DNA from: Streptomyces sp. NBC_00569
Lineage (GTDB): Bacteria > Actinomycetota > Actinomycetes > Streptomycetales > Streptomycetaceae
Reading direction: 5' to 3'
NCBI RefSeq assembly: GCF_036345255.1
Contig: NZ_CP107783.1
Span: 8,983,001 to 9,047,000 of the forward strand
Length of the DNA stretch: 64,000 bases
Positions 42,965 to 51,244 of the stretch are shown one piece after another. The first letter of the stretch is position 1. Each line of letters opens with the position of its first letter. The notes below the pieces were generated by a model, which saw only the letters and a list, made by a program, of their open reading frames with translations, made no database searches and had not been told where the DNA came from. The translations under genes and the position numbers were made by a program.

Positions 42965-43849
42965 ATGACCGACACCGCGCCTGCCGCCGGACCCGTCCGG
43001 CGGCTCGCCGGGGCCCTGTACCGCCGCCCCCGGCTACAGCTGTCCCTGCTGCTCTCCGCACCGACGGCCTGGCTCGTCCTGGCCTATCTCGGCTCGCTCA
43101 CCGTCCTGTTCATGTCCGCGTTCTGGACCACGGACTCCTTCACCTCGAACGTCGTGAAGATCTGGAACACGGACAACTTCACCGCGCTGTTCACCACCGA
43201 CGTCTACCGGCAGGTGGCCCTGCGCAGCGTCGGCGTCGCCCTCGCGGTCACCGCGCTGTGCGTGCTGATCGCGTTCCCCACCGCGTTCTACACGGCCCGC
43301 ATCGCGAACCCGCGGTGGCGGCCGCTCCTCGTCGTCGCCATCCTCACCCCGCTGTGGGCGAGCTACCTCGTCAAGGCGTACGCCTGGCGGCTCATCCTCG
43401 CCCAGGGCGGGCTTCTGGACTGGGTGTTGGGACCGCTCGGCCTCAAGGGGCCCGGCTACGGCCTCACCGCCACCGTCCTCGTCCTGACCTATCTGTGGCT
43501 GCCGTACATGATCCTGCCGATCCACGCCGGACTCGAACAGCTCTCGGACAGCCTCCTCGACGCCTCCGCCGACCTCGGCGCCCGCACGGGCCGCACCTTC
43601 CGCTCCGTCGTCCTGCCGATGATCCTGCCGTCCGTCGCGGCCGGCTCGGTCTTCACCTTCTCGCTCAGCCTCGGCGACTACATCGCCGTACAGATCGTCG
43701 GCGGCAAGACCCAGCTGATCGGCAACCTCATCTACTCCAACATCACCCTCGACCTGCCGCTCGCCGCCGCGCTCGGCACCGTGCCCGTGGTGATCATCGT
43801 GCTCTATCTGCTGGCGGTACGCCGCACCGGAGCCCTCAGCAGCCTGTGA
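42965..43849 (+). CDS. potB: polyamine-type ABC transporter permease
   Basis: A 294-residue permease with about six membrane helices. The EAA-type loop reads DASADLGARTGRTFRSVVLP, typical of PotB. It begins 12 bases after the potD stop, with the start in GCCGATG. It pairs with the permease that follows. Confidence 0.92.
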   Translation: MTDTAPAAGPVRRLAGALYRRPRLQLSLLLSAPTAWLVLAYLGSLTVLFMSAFWTTDSFTSNVVKIWNTDNFTALFTTDVYRQVALRSVGVALAVTALCVLIAFPTAFYTARIANPRWRPLLVVAILTPLWASYLVKAYAWRLILAQGGLLDWVLGPLGLKGPGYGLTATVLVLTYLWLPYMILPIHAGLEQLSDSLLDASADLGARTGRTFRSVVLPMILPSVAAGSVFTFSLSLGDYIAVQIVGGKTQLIGNLIYSNITLDLPLAAALGTVPVVIIVLYLLAVRRTGALSSL

Positions 43850-43941
43850 CGCCCGGAGGCCTCTCGGCGCCTCCGAAACCCCTGATGTCCCGTGCCGCCG
43901 CCCGCCGACCCTCCGGATCACGCACAGCGAAGGTCCCTCCG

Positions 43942-44757
43942 ATGAATCTCTCCCGCCCCGCGCGCATCACCCTGCGCATCGCCGCCGCGCTCGGCTTCGC
44001 GGTGATCTACGTCCCTCTGTTCCTTGTCCTCGTCAACTCCCTGAACCCGGACCGCAGTTCGGGCTGGCCGCCGCCCGGGCTCACCTTCGACTGGTGGGCC
44101 GACGCGTGGCACAGCTCCGGCGCCCGCGACGCCCTGTGGACGTCGGTCAAGGCCGGGCTCGGCGCGACCGCCATCGCCCTGGTCCTCGGCACGCTCATCG
44201 CGTTCGCCTGCCAGCGCTACAGGTTCTTCGGACGCGACGCCGTCTCCTTCGTCGTCGTCCTGCCGATCGCGCTGCCCGGCATCGTCACCGGCGTCGCCCT
44301 CAACACCGCCTTCCGCACGGTCCTCGAACCGCTCGGCGTGGGACTCGGCCTGTTCACCGTCATCGTCGGCCACGCCACGTTCTGCATCGTGGTGGTCTTC
44401 AACAACGTCATCGCCCGGCTGCGGCGCATGCCGGGGTCGTACGAAGAGGCCGCGATGGACCTCGGGGCGCACACTTTCCGCACGTTCATCGACATCACGT
44501 TCCCGCTGGTGCGCTCCGCGCTGGTCGCGGGTGGCCTGCTCGCCTTCGCTCTCTCCTTCGACGAGATCGTCGTGACGACCTTCACCGCCGGACCGGGCAT
44601 CCAGACGCTGCCCGTCTGGATCTTCTCGAACATGGCGCGCCCGCAGCAGGCTCCCGTCGTCAACGTCGTCGCCGCCGTCCTCGTCCTGCTGTCCGTCATC
44701 CCGATCTACCTCGCCCAGCGTCTGTCCTCGGACACCGCGTCCGGGAGCCGGATCTGA
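43942..44757 (+). CDS. potC: polyamine-type ABC transporter permease
   Basis: A 271-residue permease of the PotC type with six hydrophobic segments and the loop EEAAMDLGAHTFRTFIDITFP. The ATG at 43942 has AAGG upstream. A much longer open frame exists upstream, but it is the shadow of potB. Last gene of the potADBC unit; a weak hairpin follows. Confidence 0.92.
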   Translation: MNLSRPARITLRIAAALGFAVIYVPLFLVLVNSLNPDRSSGWPPPGLTFDWWADAWHSSGARDALWTSVKAGLGATAIALVLGTLIAFACQRYRFFGRDAVSFVVVLPIALPGIVTGVALNTAFRTVLEPLGVGLGLFTVIVGHATFCIVVVFNNVIARLRRMPGSYEEAAMDLGAHTFRTFIDITFPLVRSALVAGGLLAFALSFDEIVVTTFTAGPGIQTLPVWIFSNMARPQQAPVVNVVAAVLVLLSVIPIYLAQRLSSDTASGSRI

Positions 44758-44767
44758 CTCGAACGGC

Positions 44768-44786
44768 GCGGGCACCCGTTGCCCGC
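44768..44786 (+). terminator. weak terminator after potC
   Basis: GCGGGCA pairs with TGCCCGC across five bases just after the potC stop. Confidence 0.4.
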
Positions 44787-44809
44787 TTGGGAAGGCGCAT
44801 CGTCCGGCC

Positions 44810-46612
44810 GTGGTGTTCGATTGCGGTGTGAGGCACAACAAGCCGCCGGACGATCCGCTCGCCGCGCTCCTGGACCGCGTCCGCATCCGGCTGCGCGACC
44901 TCACGGAGGGCGAGCCGGCCTCGTACATCCCGGAACTGAGCAGGGCCGACCCGGACCTGTTCGGACTGAGCCTGTGTGCGCTCGACGGGCAGGTCTACAG
45001 TTGCGGCGACAGTGAGGTGCCGTTCACCGTCCAGTCCGTGTCCAAGCCCTTCGTCTTCGCGCTCGCACTCGCCGACCAGGGCCTTGAGGACGTCCTCGCG
45101 CGGGTGGGCGCCGAGCCGAGCGGTGAGGGGTTCAGCTCGATCCGCCTCGAACCCGGCACCGGCCGCCCGCCCAACCCGATGGTCAACGCCGGTGCCATCG
45201 TGACCAGTTCACTGGTGGCCGGAGCGGACCCCGACGAGCGTTTCGCCCGCATCCTGGCCGGCCTGGGCGCCTTCGCGGGCCGGGACCTGACCGTCGACGA
45301 CGCGGTGTTCACCTCCGAGCGCGCCACCGGCGACCGCAACCGCGCCCTCGCCTATCTCATGCACAACGCGGGATCGTTCACCGGCGACGTGGAGGAGCAG
45401 CTCGCGGTCTACTTCCGTCAGTGCTCCGTGCTCGTGACCTGCGACGACCTTGCCGTGATGCACGCGACGCTGGCCGGCGGCGGCACCAACCCGCTCACCG
45501 GCGAACGGGTCGTCGCCTCCCGCCACGCCCAGCACGTCCTCGCCGTCATGGCCACCTGCGGGATGTACGACGCCTCCGGGCAGTGGATGCTGCGCGTGGG
45601 CCTGCCGGCGAAGAGCGGGGTCTCGGGCGGGATCGGCGTGGCGCTGCCCGGCCAGTTCGGCATCGGGGTGTTCAGCCCGCCCCTGGACGAGAAGGGCAAC
45701 AGCGTCCGCGCCATCGCCGCCTGCCACCTCCTGTCGGAACAGTTCGGGCTGCACCTGATGCGCGCCACCGGCAGCAGCGGCCGCCCGCTGCCGCCGCGCT
45801 CCCTCGACCCGGGCCCCCTGCGCTCGCTGCGCCACCGCCCCCGCGACCAGCGCGCCGCACTCGACGAACGGCCCGACCGCATCCGCGTCCACGTCCTCCA
45901 GGGCGACCTGGACTTCGCCACCGCCGAACAGACCCTGCGCGCGGCCCGCGATCTCCCGAAGGCCGCCCGCTGGTTCGTCCTGGACCTCGCGCGGGTCGGC
46001 CGCATCGAACCCGTCGCCGCCGACCTTCTGCGCGCCCTCGGCCACGACCTGCGCGAACGCGGGATCCGCATGGTGATCGCCGACCCGTCGGCGCGCCCCG
46101 TCACACACACCAAGGACGAATTCGCCGACCTCGGACGCGCCATCGAATCCTGCGAGGACGAACTCCTGACCGACCTCGGACTCGACCCCTCCGCGCCCGT
46201 TCCCCTGACCCACAGCGACCTCTTCGGGAGGGCCGGCGAGCAGGCCGCGCAGGCCGTCTCCGACTGCTTCGGCACCATGTCCCTGTCCGCCGGCCAGACC
46301 GTCGAGCCACCCCGCGCGGAGCCCGTGGTCCTCTGGTACGTGGAGTCGGGGCGCCTGGCCGTGTGCGCCCACAGCTCGCGGCCCACACCCGCGGGCCGTA
46401 CCTGGTCAGCGGGGCCCGGCGCGGCCCTCACCCCCGCCGACTTCCACGCTCGCCTGGGCCAGCGCGTCATGGCCGAGGAGGACTCGGTGTGCCGCACCCT
46501 GACCGCCGCCGGACTGCTGCGCCTGCGCACGGCCGTCCCCGCGGCGGCGGCCTTCCTGGAGCGCAGCCCGCTCGACGGCGCGGAGACGGTGGACCGCCCC
46601 GAGGGGGCCTGA
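44810..46612 (+). CDS. glsA: glutaminase fused to STAS and degenerate C-terminal domain
   Basis: A 600-residue fusion. Residues 20-320 form a beta-lactamase-like glutaminase (glutamine to glutamate plus ammonia): SVSKPF provides the catalytic Ser76 and Lys79, and RPPNPMVNAGAI and YLMHNAGSF are family segments. A STAS domain (about 360-440, VHVLQGDLDFATAEQTL, DLARVGRIEP) follows, as in anti-sigma antagonists and some glutaminases. The last 120 residues (EPVVLWYVESGRLAV) resemble a cyclic-nucleotide-binding-like fold without a clear phosphate-binding cassette. GTG 44810 or GTG 44828 may be the start. Fusion with STAS implies regulation by a partner. Confidence 0.88.
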   Translation: MVFDCGVRHNKPPDDPLAALLDRVRIRLRDLTEGEPASYIPELSRADPDLFGLSLCALDGQVYSCGDSEVPFTVQSVSKPFVFALALADQGLEDVLARVGAEPSGEGFSSIRLEPGTGRPPNPMVNAGAIVTSSLVAGADPDERFARILAGLGAFAGRDLTVDDAVFTSERATGDRNRALAYLMHNAGSFTGDVEEQLAVYFRQCSVLVTCDDLAVMHATLAGGGTNPLTGERVVASRHAQHVLAVMATCGMYDASGQWMLRVGLPAKSGVSGGIGVALPGQFGIGVFSPPLDEKGNSVRAIAACHLLSEQFGLHLMRATGSSGRPLPPRSLDPGPLRSLRHRPRDQRAALDERPDRIRVHVLQGDLDFATAEQTLRAARDLPKAARWFVLDLARVGRIEPVAADLLRALGHDLRERGIRMVIADPSARPVTHTKDEFADLGRAIESCEDELLTDLGLDPSAPVPLTHSDLFGRAGEQAAQAVSDCFGTMSLSAGQTVEPPRAEPVVLWYVESGRLAVCAHSSRPTPAGRTWSAGPGAALTPADFHARLGQRVMAEEDSVCRTLTAAGLLRLRTAVPAAAAFLERSPLDGAETVDRPEGA

Positions 46613-46703
46613 GTCGAACGGGGGTGCGCCCGAAGCGGCCCGCTGCTCCGTCAGCTGTCAGCTGCCGCGTCGGCGGGCCTGAGCGCGGGGAGAAGCGCGA
46701 TGC

Positions 46704-47149
46704 CGAGGGCTACCCGCTGCCCCACGGCCTGTGCGGTGCGCTCGACCTGCGCCGGGGACCGGCATGTCCGGGCACTCGCTCGGCGGGGACACGGCGGCGG
46801 AGAGCACGGCGGCGGATCACCGCATCATGGCGAGCGCCGACCTGGACGGGAGCCTCGACGGGCCTGCCGCCACCACGGGCCTCGACCGCGGCCCTTCCTG
46901 CTGATGAGCAACGCGAGCCACAGCGGCGAGAACGACCCGTCCCGGGAGGATTTCTGGTCGCATCTGCGTGGCCGGCGCCGGAGCTGGCGCCTGCCCGCTT
47001 GCGGACACCGGACCTGCGCCGACCTGTCCCCGCTGATGCAACGGCTGGACAGGGCCCTCCCGCTCCCGCCCGAGGCGGTGGACGCCATGACCGAGCCATC
47101 GGCACGACGCACCGCGGGCCGCGCCGACGAGGTCGAGTTCGTCCCGTGA
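46704..47149 (+). pseudogene. decayed alpha/beta hydrolase (lipase/PAF-acetylhydrolase-like)
   Basis: Pieces of a hydrolase are readable in shifting frames: ALDLRR near 46737-46755, then GMSGHSLGGDTAAE from 46761 with the nucleophile elbow GHSLGG, then DLDGSL and GLDRGP; there the frame breaks, one base being missing near 46893-46896, and continues FLLMSNASH...DFWSHLRG...SWRLPACGH to the stop at 47147-47149. At least two frameshifts are needed, and the N-terminal half of the enzyme is absent because the glutaminase gene ends about 90 bases upstream. It is therefore a remnant, not a sequencing slip alone. The 81-codon ORF from ATG 46904 is its C-terminal part. Confidence 0.7.
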
Positions 47150-47191
47150 CAGGACGGAGGTGGAGCCGGGGAGATCGGTCAGGAGAGGCGG

Positions 47192-47596
47192 TCAGGAACG
47201 CTGGTCGCCGGACTGCTCGGCGCGCTGAGCGTTCCGCTCCTTGATGCGGACGGCTTCCTTGCGCACCGCGGCCTGGGTGGCACGCTCCTGCTGGAGCCAC
47301 TCGGGGCTCTCGGTCTTCAGCGCCTCGATCTGCTCCGTGGTGAGCGCCTCGGTGATCCCGCCACGGGCGAGACCCGAGATCGAGACACCGAGCTTGGACG
47401 CGACGACGGGCCGGGGGTGCGGGCCGTTGCTCCGCAGTTCCTGGAGCCACTCGGGCGGATCGGCCTGCAGCGCGTTGAGCTCGCTGCGCGAGACGACACC
47501 CTCCTGGAACTCGGCGGGGGTGGCCTCGAGGTACACACCCAGCTTCTTGGCCGCGGTCGCGGGCTTCATGGTCTGGGTGGTCTGGTGCGACGTCAT
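47192..47596 (-). CDS. DUF5997 family protein
   Basis: A 134-residue actinobacterial protein with two similar halves, each containing a PEWLQELR- or PEWLQQER-type segment (ALQADPPEWLQ, ALKTESPEWLQ), suggesting an internal repeat. The C-terminal part is helical and charged. No known activity. The ATG at 47596 has no ribosome binding site and lies seven bases after a TACCCT -10 box, so the message is probably leaderless. It is divergent from the LysR-type substrate-binding protein, with a shared palindrome between them. Confidence 0.82.
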   Translation of the reverse strand: MTSHQTTQTMKPATAAKKLGVYLEATPAEFQEGVVSRSELNALQADPPEWLQELRSNGPHPRPVVASKLGVSISGLARGGITEALTTEQIEALKTESPEWLQQERATQAAVRKEAVRIKERNAQRAEQSGDQRS

Positions 47597-47603
47597 GGTG
47601 TCA

Positions 47604-47648
47604 AGGGTATCGACTGTGTGCGATACCTCCGACCACGACCGGTAACCT
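47604..47648. promoter_or_regulatory. shared promoter/operator of the DUF5997 and LysR-sensor genes
   Basis: GGTATCG (47606-47612) and CGATACC (47621-47627) form a perfect inverted repeat with an eight-base spacer. On the minus strand it overlaps the -10 box TACCCT (47604-47609). On the plus strand it lies at the -35 position of a promoter with -10 TAACCT (47643-47648). Both -10 boxes stand 6-7 bases from their start codons, so both transcripts should be leaderless. Confidence 0.6.
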
Positions 47649-47654
47649 GGCGGA

Positions 47655-48452
47655 GTGACAGGCTCGGATACATCCCCTTCGTTCCGGCTCGCGTATGTCC
47701 CGGGAGTGACACCCACCAAGTGGGTGCGGATCTGGAACGAACGGCTGCCCGGCGTTCCGCTGACCCTCCTCGCTACGCCCGCCGGCGAGGCATCCGACGT
47801 ATTGCGGGACCGTGGGGCGGACGCCGGCCTCGTGCGACTGCCGGTGGACCGGACCGTGCTCAGCGCGATCCCCCTCTACACCGAGACGACGGTGGTGGTG
47901 ATCCCCAAGGATCACGTCGTGGCCGCCGTCGACGAGGTGTCCGTGGATGATCTGGCCGACGAGACCGTGCTGCACCCCCTCGACGACACCCTCGTCTGGG
48001 AGCGGCTTCCCGGTGAGCCCGCGTTCGAGCGCCCGGAGACGACGGCGGACGCCGTCGAGCTGGTGGCCGCCGGAATCGGCGTGCTGGTGGTACCGCAGTC
48101 GCTCGCCCGCCTGCACCACCGCAAGGACCTCACCTACCGGCCGGTTACCGACGCCCCAGAGTCCCAGGTCGCGCTGTCGTGGCCGGAGGACGAGACCACC
48201 GACCTGGTGGAGGAGTTCATCGGCATCGTCCGCGGGCGGACCGTCAACAGCTCACGCGGCCGCACGGCGACCCCGCCGCAGCCCAAGGCCGCGCGTACCG
48301 ACAAGAGCGGAGCGGCGCGGCAGAAGCCGGGCGCCGGGAAGAACCCGCGCGGCGGCGGCGCCAAGGGCGGGACCAAGCCCGGGCCGAAGGGCGCCGCAAA
48401 GGGCGGTCCCAAGGGCGGCGCCAAGCGCGGGAAGCCACGTCGCAGGCCGTAG
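47655..48452 (+). CDS. LysR-type substrate-binding domain protein without HTH, with basic Gly-rich tail
   Basis: A 265-residue protein. Residues 10-195 match the effector domain of LysR regulators (LAYVPGVTPTKWVRIWNERLPG, DAGLVRLPVDRTVLSAIPLY, ETTVVVIPKDH, LVAAGIGVLVVPQSLARL), but there is no N-terminal helix-turn-helix; the GTG starts at the effector domain. The last 60 residues are a Lys/Arg/Gly/Pro tail (GGTKPGPKGAAKGGPKGG and similar), which could bind nucleic acid. It may be a diverged DNA-binding regulator or a ligand sensor. Divergent from DUF5997. Confidence 0.85.
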   Translation: MTGSDTSPSFRLAYVPGVTPTKWVRIWNERLPGVPLTLLATPAGEASDVLRDRGADAGLVRLPVDRTVLSAIPLYTETTVVVIPKDHVVAAVDEVSVDDLADETVLHPLDDTLVWERLPGEPAFERPETTADAVELVAAGIGVLVVPQSLARLHHRKDLTYRPVTDAPESQVALSWPEDETTDLVEEFIGIVRGRTVNSSRGRTATPPQPKAARTDKSGAARQKPGAGKNPRGGGAKGGTKPGPKGAAKGGPKGGAKRGKPRRRP

Positions 48453-48518
48453 TCGCGACGGCGCCGCGGGCACGGATATTCCGTTGCCCGTACGACTTCC
48501 GGGCGTGATGATCCCTGA

Positions 48519-49445
48519 ATGGCTTCGACTCCGAGTCCTTCCGACGGCCGCGCCGGAATCACCGCCGCACTCGTGGAGCGGTTGATCGCCGCGCAGTTCC
48601 CCCAGTGGAGCGGCCTCCCTGTGACACCGGTGGAGGCCGACGGCTGGGACAACAGGACGTACCGCCTGGGTGACGCGATGACGGCCCGCCTGCCCACCGG
48701 CGAGGGCTACGTTCCCGCGGTCGCCAAGGAGAACGAGTGGCTGCCGCGGCTCGCGCCCTCACTGCCTGTAGCCGTCCCGCCCGTCCTGGCCCAGGGCCGG
48801 CCCGGCGAGGGATACCCCTTCCCGTGGTCCGTGCGCGGCTGGCTGCACGGAGAGGCGGCGGAGCGCGGCCCTATCGACGACATGGCGCAGTTCGCGGTCT
48901 CGGTGGCCGAGTTCGTCCTCGCGCTGCAACGCTGCGACACCACCGGGGGACCGTCGGCCGGAAAGCACAGCTGGTACCGGGGCGCGTCGCTCACCCACTA
49001 CGACGACGAGACCCGTCGCTGCCTCACGGCGCTTGAGGGCCATGTCGACACGCGCCGGGCGGCCGCTGTGTGGGAGGCCGCGCTCGCGGCGCGGTGGCAG
49101 GGGACGCCGGTGTGGTTCCACGGAGACATCGCCACCGGCAACCTGCTCGTCGCCGAGGGCGCACTCACGGCCGTCATCGACTTCGGTACGTCGGGCGTCG
49201 GCGACCCCGCCTGCGACCTGGTGATCGCCTGGGGCATGTTCTCCGGAGACAGCCGCGAGGCCTTCCGCCGCACGGTCGCCCAGGACGCCGGCACCTGGGC
49301 CCGAGCCCGCGGCTGGTCTCTGTGGAAGTCCCTGCTGGTCATGTCGGAGTCCCTCGGCACCGACCCGGAGCGCACCGCGTACAACCACCGTGTGATCGAC
49401 GAAGTCCTCGCCGACCACGACCGGTTCGGCGACATCGGCAACTGA
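48519..49445 (+). CDS. aminoglycoside phosphotransferase-family kinase
   Basis: A 308-residue APH-fold kinase. The ATP-site lysine is not obvious in TARLPTGEG, but the catalytic loop HGDIATGNLL (in WFHGDIATGN) and the metal-binding DFGTSGVGDPACD are intact. Such chromosomal proteins phosphorylate small molecules of many kinds, and resistance to aminoglycosides should not be assumed. ATG start, 66 bases after the previous gene on the same strand. No signal peptide, so cytosolic. Confidence 0.88.
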   Translation: MASTPSPSDGRAGITAALVERLIAAQFPQWSGLPVTPVEADGWDNRTYRLGDAMTARLPTGEGYVPAVAKENEWLPRLAPSLPVAVPPVLAQGRPGEGYPFPWSVRGWLHGEAAERGPIDDMAQFAVSVAEFVLALQRCDTTGGPSAGKHSWYRGASLTHYDDETRRCLTALEGHVDTRRAAAVWEAALAARWQGTPVWFHGDIATGNLLVAEGALTAVIDFGTSGVGDPACDLVIAWGMFSGDSREAFRRTVAQDAGTWARARGWSLWKSLLVMSESLGTDPERTAYNHRVIDEVLADHDRFGDIGN

Positions 49446-49525
49446 CCGCCGACCAGCCGTGGCTGAGGGCACGTGACGTCATGCGCGAGGCCGTGCGGCT
49501 CAACTGCCTTTCTGCATGGGGCGGC

Positions 49526-50365
49526 TCACCCAGCGACCCGGTTCGGTGCGGCGGTCTGCGGAGGGGTGGCCTTCGGGGAGAGGTTCTCGAGCTCGGACAC
49601 GTCCACGGACTCGTCCTTCGACGGAGTCGCGGACGGCACCGGCCGGTTGTAGTCCGTGAGTGTCATCGTCGTGTTCACATCGCCCGTCTTCTCGGTGGCA
49701 CGGACGAGTCGATGCGGATTCTTCGAGGTGATGAACAGGACGACTTCACTGCCGTCGTTCCTGCCGCTCACCGGCACGACGTCCGTGCCGTCCACCTTGC
49801 TCTCCTTGCCCTTGGTCAGCTTCTCGGGGGGCGCGCTCGAGGGTCCGCCGTTCAACTGGGCCTGGAACGCGTTCAAGTCGCATGTGTCCCCCAGACTCCT
49901 GAGCATTCCGTCGTCCGCGCTGCCGTGTACATAACGCCCGTTGAAGACCTGGGCCGCGAGCTCGCCTGTCTCGCCGTCGACCTGGGTCTTCCAGAACGTG
50001 GTGTCGGGCTTCATCCACAACTCGTCGCCGCGTTTGATGAGTTGGACGGTGCCGCCCTTGGCGCCACCCGTGCCCATCGTCAGTGATCCGGCGCAGTTGC
50101 CGTCCTGGTCCAGGGCCAGATCGAGGACTGCGGGGGACCGGGCGTCGGCGGGTCCCGTGGAGTTGTTCTTCAGGAGTACATGGAGGGACTTCGCGTCCAG
50201 CAGTTCCTTCTTCGCGTCGTCGGCGAGCTGCTGCGCGCTCAGCTTCGACGCGTCGCCCCCGTCGTCCGCGAACGCGGGGACTCCCGCGACAGCGGTCACG
50301 CAGGCGACGGCGGCGCTCACCGGGAGCAGCGCGGCCTTGCGATGCCTCGACACACACGACTGCAT
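49526..50365 (-). CDS. secreted LolA/LppX-like protein
   Basis: A 279-residue exported protein. The signal peptide (about residues 1-33) ends in VPAFADDG without a lipobox, so it is predicted to be released. The rest is beta-rich, with KSLHVLLKNN, GTVQLIKRGDELWMKPD and TSKNPHRLVRA segments similar to the LppX/LprG/LolA fold that binds lipids. A Pro/Ser-rich C-terminal tail follows. Two cysteines (NCAG, TCDLN) may form a disulfide. ATG start. Lipid carriage is an inference from fold resemblance. Confidence 0.8.
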   Translation of the reverse strand: MQSCVSRHRKAALLPVSAAVACVTAVAGVPAFADDGGDASKLSAQQLADDAKKELLDAKSLHVLLKNNSTGPADARSPAVLDLALDQDGNCAGSLTMGTGGAKGGTVQLIKRGDELWMKPDTTFWKTQVDGETGELAAQVFNGRYVHGSADDGMLRSLGDTCDLNAFQAQLNGGPSSAPPEKLTKGKESKVDGTDVVPVSGRNDGSEVVLFITSKNPHRLVRATEKTGDVNTTMTLTDYNRPVPSATPSKDESVDVSELENLSPKATPPQTAAPNRVAG

Positions 50366-50461
50366 GGCGCCACCTCGCGAACGGGACCACCCATATGTTG
50401 AACGCCATTAAATTGTACATTTCGGACTGATGGTCGTCGCGGCGGCGGTACGCTGCGCCCC

Positions 50462-51055
50462 ATGGACGGGACGGGTGGGGTGTACGGGGCCGACGGGGTG
50501 GAGATCATCACGTTCCCGGATGGCGAGGCGTTCGAGAGCTGGCTCGGCGAGCACCACACGCGGCAGGAAGGCGTGTGGGTCAAGGTCGCCAAGAAGAGGT
50601 CCGGCATCCCGTCCGTCACCGACGGCGAGCTGGTGGACATCGGGCTGTGCTGGGGCTGGATCTCCGGCCGGCGGTGCTCCCTCGACGAGCGGTACTACCT
50701 CCAGCGGTACGTCCCGCGCCGGGCCAGGAGCCTGTGGTCCCGGGTGAACGTCGACAAGGTCGCGATGCTGACCGCCGCCGGCCGGATGCGTGAGCCCGGT
50801 CTCGCCGAGGTGCGCAGGGCGCAGCAGGACGGGCGGTGGGTGGCGGCGTACGCGTCGCAGAAGACGGCGACGGTGCCAGCCGACCTCGCCGCGGCGCTCG
50901 ACGCGGAACCCGAGGCCAGGAAGGCGTTCGACGCGCTCGACAGGTCCGGGCGCTACCAGGCGATCCTGCCGCTGCTCCAGGCCCTCAGCCCCGAGACCCG
51001 CCGCGCCCGGCTCCGAAGGGCCGTCGACGGGCTGCTCAACAGCGAGCCCGGCTAG
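50462..51055 (+). CDS. YdeI/OmdA-associated family protein
   Basis: A 197-residue cytosolic protein of the YdeI/OmpD-associated family, recognised by ITFPDGEAFESWL, GVWVKVAKKRSG, DIGLCWGWISGRR and the repeated RRARSLWSRVNVDKV. Members are linked to polymyxin or acid tolerance in some bacteria, but their biochemical role is unsettled. ATG start. It stands alone and converges on the chitinase gene. Confidence 0.87.
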   Translation: MDGTGGVYGADGVEIITFPDGEAFESWLGEHHTRQEGVWVKVAKKRSGIPSVTDGELVDIGLCWGWISGRRCSLDERYYLQRYVPRRARSLWSRVNVDKVAMLTAAGRMREPGLAEVRRAQQDGRWVAAYASQKTATVPADLAAALDAEPEARKAFDALDRSGRYQAILPLLQALSPETRRARLRRAVDGLLNSEPG

Positions 51056-51178
51056 GGCTCTTCTCTCGGAGCTTGCCGGGCTCGCGGCCTGATCCCAAAG
51101 CAAGGCCCTGGCTCGTCTCCGCTGCCGGGCCCGTCAATCCTCGCGGTCACCTGGTGTGCCCCGCGCCCCAGGGCGAGA

Positions 51179-51218
51179 CCGCCGGGCGGACCTGGTGAAT
51201 TCAAGGCCCGCCCGGCGG
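51179..51218. terminator. bidirectional terminator between YdeI and chitinase genes
   Basis: CCGCCGGGCGG (51179-51189) pairs perfectly with CCGCCCGGCGG (51208-51218) across 18 bases between convergent genes. Confidence 0.65.
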
Positions 51219-51244
51219 CGGCTCGCGTCACACGCGGTGGCGTG

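Noticed and set aside
42874..43941. Very long frame ending in potC
   Set aside because: Its first half is the potB region in another frame; PotC starts at 43942.
46904..47149. 81-codon ORF as a separate small gene
   Set aside because: It is the C-terminal fragment of the decayed hydrolase, and no ribosome site precedes it.
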